NCBI GenBank assembly: GCA_902459845.2
Contig: CABPSV020000641.1
Location: forward strand, 1-11,798
Direction of reading: 5' to 3'
Origin: Hepatocystis sp. ex Piliocolobus tephrosceles
Taxonomy: Eukaryota; Apicomplexa; Aconoidasida; Haemosporida; Plasmodiidae
DNA: 11,798 nt
Below the pieces are notes generated by a model. That model was not told the DNA's origin, ran no database searches, and saw only the letters and a list, made by a program, of their open reading frames with translations. Of this stretch, positions 7,245 to 11,798 are shown piece after piece. A program made the position numbers and the translations under genes. The first letter of the stretch is position 1; each line of letters starts with the position of its first letter.

Positions 7245-8273
7245 TTAACCATAAATTCTTTGTGGTTTTCCCATGGTACTTTTAATATGTAAAGTTCTAA
7301 TGTTTTGCCAATTTTTTTTTAAAAGAGAAACTAAAAAGTTAATTGACTGTACAATATTTGCTCTTAATTCATCTTCTTTTAAATTAACATGACCAACAGG
7401 TACACCCATACATAAAACTTTTTTTAATTGAAATTTGATAGATGCTTTCAATTCGTTTATTTTGTCATTTATTTTATCATTATGAGTAATTAAAGAAGGA
7501 AATTTACCTGCTTTATTTAAACCTGGACCAAGTAATTTGGGGATTTGTGGTAAAATAACTTGACTTGCTAAAAATGCATCATATTTTTTTGCTAATTTTT
7601 TAACTAATGTTTTATCTTTATTTAATTTTTTCATAGATTCTATATCCATGTAATCTAATCCCAATTTTTGTGCCTCTTCAACATGAACAGCATCTCCTAA
7701 TATACAAACCCTCAGTTTCTTTCTTACTTCGTTTGTTAATTTAACAGTACCAGCAAAACGTTTATCTCTTTGTGTATCATAATCTTTTAAACCTATTTGT
7801 AATTCAACAGTTTCGATAAAATTTCTTTTCTTCTTCTTCGATCCTTCATATACATCAGCGATAGCTTTTTTTAATAAATCTTGATTAAGTTTACTGCAAA
7901 TAGGAGGAAAAAAAAATAAATATATATTTATATATACCTATGTGTAAATTGCTAAAATAAACAATAGAAAATGTACCAAAAATTACATACATAAAAAAAA
8001 AAAAAAAAAAATAGTACACTTGCTATTGCAATGTAGCTTATAATGTACATTAGCAAACATGGGTCACTTTAATATATACATACATATATGTATGTATGTA
8101 TGTATATATGTATGTATGTATGTATATATGTATGTATATATGTATGTATATATGTATGTATATGTACGTATATTCACACAAAACATTTTGCGCATTTTGT
8201 GTGATGTACTTGCATTAATATGCTATGCATACAAATTTAAGTTTATTCTTTTAAAATTTTTTTATTACCTCAT
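7245..8273 (-). CDS. RPL10A: 60S ribosomal protein L10a (uL1), complete, two exons
   Basis: Structural protein of the large cytosolic ribosomal subunit; uL1 proteins form the mobile L1 stalk near the E site and contact rRNA and exiting tRNA. Exon 1 coding part is 8273-8269 (ATGAG) and exon 2 is 7893-7245. They join in phase 2 to give [13 protein letters not shown]. The total is 217 codons plus TAA, the usual length for eukaryotic L10a. Recognisable stretches are [17 protein letters not shown] (about 24-40), [35 protein letters not shown] (about 108-127), MGVPVGHVN, and the conserved end [11 protein letters not shown]. The protein is Lys-rich and lacks low-complexity inserts, unlike the neighbouring kinase. 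No in-frame ATG lies just upstream of the exon 2 acceptor, and the first internal Met is far inside the domain, so the tiny first exon is needed for a full-length start. A is at -3 of the ATG. Confidence 0.97.
7894..8268 (-). other. L10a intron (375 nt) after codon 2
   Basis: The donor is ATGAG followed by GTAATA. The acceptor is CCTATTTGCAG after a strong pyrimidine tract. The intron splits the serine codon as AG/T. It holds an A-run near 7993-8010 and a long TATG/TATATG simple repeat, which reads as a YVYM-rich open frame on the plus strand that is not a gene. Confidence 0.9.
8075..8166. repeat. TATG/TATATATG microsatellite in L10a intron
   Basis: Tetranucleotide TATG runs interspersed with TATATATG, about 90 bases. 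Simple-sequence DNA inside the intron. Confidence 0.92.
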
Positions 8274-8540
8274 TATGAATACAGGTTATTGTAAAATAAA
8301 TAAGTTATAAGTTATAAGTAAGTTACAATTAAATATATATGTATATTTTAAAATAACGGCCTTATATTATAAAAAAAAAGGTATACTGTGAAAATATATT
8401 TTTTTTTCAATAAAATTATGAACAATATCTTAAAAGTAGGATTTTAACATATCCAATGTTATTGATTTTTTTTATTAAATGTATGCTTTTTTAAATGTTT
8501 ATATGGATTGATAAAATTTTTGAAATATCAACAAAAATAT

Positions 8541-8542
8541 AA

Positions 8543-8567
<25 letters not shown>
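8541..8567. repeat. Poly(A) run, A27
   Basis: Twenty-seven consecutive A on the plus strand upstream of L10a. Confidence 0.9.
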
Positions 8568-8574
<7 letters not shown>

Positions 8575-8621
8575 TATATTTATTTATGTAATATATTTAA
8601 CAAGATTTGTAAATTTTAATG

Positions 8622-8626
<5 letters not shown>

Positions 8627-8660
<34 letters not shown>
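8627..8660. repeat. (AT)17 microsatellite
   Basis: Perfect alternating AT run of about 34 bases. Confidence 0.92.
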
Positions 8661-8669
<9 letters not shown>

Positions 8670-9008
8670 GTTCCATCCACTATTTATTTTGAGCTATGAA
8701 TGTAGGCACAAACATATTTTTTTTTTATAATAAAAAAAATTTATATATGTTTAAATTATAAAAAAATTATAAAAAAATATATTGTATAATAAAATAACAA
8801 AATTGTAACAATGTTTGCTTTTATTATGCACAACGTATAATTCAATCGAACAAAAAAAAAAAAAAAAAATTTACATGTATGCAATATATATGATATATAT
8901 AATATGTACGTACTGAAAAATAAAAAAATAAAAAAAATAAGCAAGCTATTTATTGCCAGAAAGGAAAGAGGTACTAAATTTTTATTTTTACATATTTTGT
9001 ATTGGAGC

Positions 9009-9072
9009 GTACATATAATATATGTACATATTTATATACAGGCCATAAGTATTTTTTGGTGAAAAAACTTAT
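9009..9072. other. 19-bp palindrome next to a 28-bp hairpin
   Basis: GTACATATA (9009-9017) and TATATGTAC (9019-9027) are perfect arms around a single A. Eighteen bases later, ATAAGT plus a T-run (9045-9057) pairs with AAAAAACTTAT (9062-9072) around a GGTG loop, with a small bulge. Either could be a dyad binding site or RNA structure; function unknown. Confidence 0.6.
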
Positions 9073-9492
9073 ATATGTCAAAGTAAAAAAAAGTAGAAAA
9101 ATCTTAAATAATACGTAAAGCGAATTTATGCAAGTTGTATTATTTTAAATAATGGATAGTTATATTTTATGTCGTTTATATATTTTTTATTGATAAAAGA
9201 AAATGAAAAATGTGGATAAATTCACATGTCGGGAATGAATGTATATATATATAAATATTATTTATAAAATTGAACCTTTGAATATAATATTTTTAAAAAA
9301 GTTTATACGTTATATAATAATATATCGAACATAAGATATTTAAAAAAAAATATATATAATTTTTTTATTCTCATCGTTTAAGAAATATTTATAACATTTA
9401 TTTCATTACTTTTTTTTGTTTCATCTTCATCTTTTTAATTTGTTTCTTCACTCGCAATGTTTTAATCTTTTTTATTTCTTTATTTTTATTTG
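9073..9492. other. AT-rich intergenic DNA, nothing recognised
   Basis: Mixed AT-rich sequence with short A and T runs. No supported gene, RNA or repeat array. Confidence 0.65.
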
Positions 9493-9822
9493 TTTCATCA
9501 CTTTTATTTTCTTTTATTTTCTTTTATTTCTTTTATTTTTTTTATTTTCTTTTTTTTTTTTTATTTTCTTTTATTTTTTTTATTTCTTTTATTTTTTTTA
9601 TTTCTTTTATTTTTTTTTATTTCTTTTATTTTTTTTTTATTTCTTTTATTTTTTTTTATTTCTTTTATTTCTTTTTATTTCTTTTATTTTTTTTTATTTC
9701 TTTTATTTTTTTTATTTTATTTTATTTTATTTTATTTTTTTTTTTTTATTTTCATTTATTTTTTTTATTTTCATTTATTTTTTTTATTTTCTTTATTTTC
9801 TTTATTTTTTTTATTTTAATTT
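9493..9822. repeat. 330-base G-free, T-rich tract
   Basis: No G on the plus strand for 330 bases. It is built from irregular units such as ttttatttcttttatttttt and, near the end, ttttattttat and ttttcattta. Two frames stay open as Phe/Tyr/Leu-only peptides, plainly a composition effect. It is simple-sequence DNA with extreme strand asymmetry (T and C on plus, A and G on minus). Confidence 0.95.
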
Positions 9823-10218
9823 GCTTTCCTTAATTTTTTAACAATTTCAAACATTCAAGAATAGAGAGAGAACATCTTTGAAATTTTTTTACTTTCCTCT
9901 TGGCAACTGTTTCTTAAATATTTATTATATTTTTTGAATCATATGTACATAAAAAAAATATGATTTTTGTGTTTTATTTTATTTTTTTTTATTTTTGTAC
10001 TTAAACGCAATATTTATATATAAAAATTAAAAAAAAAAACAGCGTTAGTTTAAATATTTATAATGTGATGAAGCTTTTTATTCGTATGTTATATTTAATT
10101 TTTGCGTTCATCCAATATTCCGAAAAATACACATTTTAATTAAAAAATTATTAGAACTTGTGAAAGAGTAATGGACATTTAAAAATCGTTACAAACTGTG
10201 ACAAATTGTGACTTAAAA
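9823..10218. other. AT-rich intergenic DNA with one 9-bp inverted repeat
   Basis: AATTTCAAA (9843-9851) and TTTGAAATT (9877-9885) form perfect 9-bp arms around a 25-base, purine-rich loop. Two tandem 10-mers, acaaactgtg and acaaattgtg, lie at 10191-10210. No coding signal. Confidence 0.6.
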
Positions 10219-10244
10219 ATGTTTCAATTGTATTTATGAAACAT
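10219..10244. other. 8-bp hairpin ATGTTTCA / TGAAACAT
   Basis: Perfect 8-bp arms with a ten-base loop. The left-arm word aaaaatgtttcaa recurs as a direct repeat at about 10263-10275. Confidence 0.6.
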
Positions 10245-10660
10245 CTTGTTATTTCATTTATAAAAATGTTTCAAAATTTTATTCATTTGCAAATATGTAA
10301 GCATATATATATTAATATTTACATACATACATACGTAATATAATATATTAATGCTTCATTTTTACATTTTTTAAAATATTATAAACGTAGATCATTTGTG
10401 ATTAAAAGTTAAAAAAGAAAAATTAATTTTGTTGAAGTGACAGCAACATTTTTGTCAAACATTTATGTCAAACATTTATGTCCTTTTTGAGCTTTTATAT
10501 ATATCCACTTATTTTTTTTTTTTTGCCATTTTTGATAAAATCATTGTTTTTGCTTTTTATATCAACGATGGTAAATGTATATAATTTAATATAAAATGGA
10601 ATAAACAATAAAAGTAATTTTTTGCAAAAAAAATAAAATAAAATTTGAAAGAAGTCAAGA
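10245..10660. other. AT-rich intergenic DNA with a short 13-bp repeat
   Basis: Two copies of gtcaaacatttat lie at 10454-10466 and 10467-10479, flanked by partial copies. Otherwise AT-rich DNA without a gene. Confidence 0.65.
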
Positions 10661-10666
10661 AAAACG

Positions 10667-10754
10667 TTAAAAATTAGATCGTTTAAAACGAGTACTTTAT
10701 GAATGAGAACTTAAAAATGAGATCGTTTAAAACGAGGGCGTTATGAGTGAGAAC
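10667..10754. repeat. 44-bp direct duplication with internal 13-bp inverted repeat
   Basis: The copies are 10667-10710 and 10711-10754, adjacent and differing at only a few bases. Each holds TCGTTT-A-AAACGA, an inverted repeat of 6-bp arms around one base, and ends with gagaac. The pair is more GC- and CpG-rich than its surroundings. Confidence 0.9.
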
Positions 10755-10986
10755 GTTGTAAGCATTTTAAAAAAATAAACAACATATAAAATTGTAAAAA
10801 TGTGAATATATCACTATCACAGTCATTTATCCTTTATTTTAGTTTTTACTAATGCAATATATATATATATATATATGTATGTACACACAGTATGAATATA
10901 TGTACAATGCATTTTTACTTATATATACATTTTAATGTTAAGCAACTAAAAAAATGTGGTATTAATTGTCAGTTATAAACAACTTG

Positions 10987-11019
<33 letters not shown>

Positions 11020-11626
11020 TAAATGACAAATTATTATTTTAATGAGTTTTTATAAATTTTATTTTATATATATTTTTTTTAAATAACATTAATAAACTAT
11101 ATTTATTAAGAATGTTTGAATAATTTATAAATGCTTTATCGGATTAAATTTATATTTTCTATGTTAATTATATTATGTCTTGTGTACGATTATTTATAAT
11201 TTTAGCAAAGCAATTGCTCATATGTATGTATTAATTTAAAATTATTTAATAAGATTTACACAGCAGTTAAAAAAAAAAATAAAATAAAAAAGAAACATAT
11301 TATACATACATTTATTATACATACATTTATTATACATATATTTATACATATATGCATGTATATATATATATATTTTTTTAAATGCATGTTTTCACATTTT
11401 TCTTTCTTTTTTTTTTTTTTGAAAGGAAGAAGCAAAAATCAATATTCATGGAAATAATTATAAACTGTAATAAAACAAAAAAGGTTTACCAATTGAAATT
11501 TGTGTAATATAAAAAAATTAATTTTATATTGAGAAAAAAAAATTAAAAAATCATCGCATATATTGTTTTGTAAATATATATTTATAACATATGCATATAT
11601 AGATAATGTATCACATCATGTATATG
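10755..11626. other. AT-rich intergenic DNA with simple repeats
   Basis: Contains (TA)n at about 10856-10876, A30 at 10987-11016, about three 15-bp attatacatacattt units at roughly 11299-11345, and a T run near 11409-11420 followed by gaaaggaag. No gene supported on either strand. Confidence 0.65.
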
Positions 11627-11798
11627 TAGGTGTATAACCTATTCACATGTAGATTTATAACCTATTCGCATGTAGATATATAACCTATTCGCATATAGAT
11701 ATATAACCTATTCGCATGTAGATATATAACCTATTCGCATGTAGATATATAACCTATTCGCATGTAGATATATAACCTATTCGCATGTAGATATATAA
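11627..11798. repeat. 23-bp minisatellite running off the right edge
   Basis: Seven full 23-bp units (tagatatataacctattcgcatg type) start at 11627, 11650, 11673, 11696, 11719, 11742 and 11765, plus an 11-base partial at the end. The first two are the most divergent, and units become near identical to the right, as expected at the edge of an array whose interior is homogenised. No known function. Confidence 0.95.

Larger units (their letters stand above)
8274..9008. other. L10a upstream region (5' UTR and promoter side)
   Basis: Immediately upstream of the start codon are three aagttata-type direct repeats (about 8300-8325). Further out are A27 at 8541-8567, an (AT)n tract at 8627-8660 and AT-rich DNA with short A-runs. 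No core promoter element can be named. No protein-like open frame beyond homopolymer-driven ones. Confidence 0.6.

Noticed and set aside
8059..8310. Plus-strand YVYM-rich frame of 83 codons
   Set aside because: Antisense to the L10a intron and first exon; made of TATG microsatellite.
9416..9841. Phe/Tyr/Leu-only frames of 141 and 109 codons
   Set aside because: Translation of the G-free T-rich tract; not a plausible membrane protein given its simple-sequence origin.
10060..10160. Possible C/D-box snoRNA from a GTGATGA word near 10065
   Set aside because: No CTGA D box at suitable distance and no terminal stem pairing.
1..11798. tRNA, rRNA, CRISPR array or transposon
   Set aside because: No T-arm GTTCGA-type core with cloverleaf, no rRNA-like GC-rich block, no spaced repeats with unique spacers (all arrays are head-to-tail), and no transposase or reverse-transcriptase motifs in any frame read.

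Overview
This is a very AT-rich eukaryotic window, with dense poly(A)/poly(T) runs, (TA)n tracts, short introns and Asn/Gln/Lys-rich low-complexity protein segments. That composition, plus a canonical eukaryotic ribosomal protein gene and an intron-containing protein kinase with long repeat-rich tails, points to an apicomplexan malaria parasite (Plasmodium or a close relative). The species cannot be fixed from sequence alone. Both genes look like conserved nuclear core genes, not subtelomeric family members.

Layout: bases 1-3420 (minus strand) hold a five-exon protein serine/threonine kinase gene. Its start lies at 3420, and its 3' end runs off the left edge after at least 849 codons. Bases 3421-7244 are intergenic, being the 5' side of the kinase and the 3' side of the next gene. 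They contain several tandem arrays, hairpins and homopolymers. Bases 7245-8273 (minus strand) hold a complete two-exon gene for 60S ribosomal protein L10a (uL1 family, 217 aa). Its first coding exon is only five bases long (ATGAG). Bases 8274-11798 are the L10a upstream region and show no convincing gene. They hold a 330-base G-free pyrimidine-rich tract, a 44-bp direct duplication carrying a 13-bp inverted repeat, several hairpins, and a 23-bp minisatellite that runs off the right edge.

The two genes are in tandem on the minus strand about 3.8 kb apart. Nothing suggests they share a pathway: one is a signalling kinase, the other a structural protein of the large ribosomal subunit. Splice joins were placed by requiring GT..AG ends, unbroken reading frame across all junctions, and continuity of conserved motifs. 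All five introns satisfy this.

I did not find a clear new multi-gene system. The most interesting items are the five-base coding exon of L10a, the kinase's roughly 20-residue insertion between its HRD and DFG motifs, a 12-bp TGACGTAA-type array inside a kinase intron, a nested hairpin at 5020-5081, a GC-rich hairpin followed by T28 at 6673-6721, and the two unusual repeats in the right-hand intergenic region.
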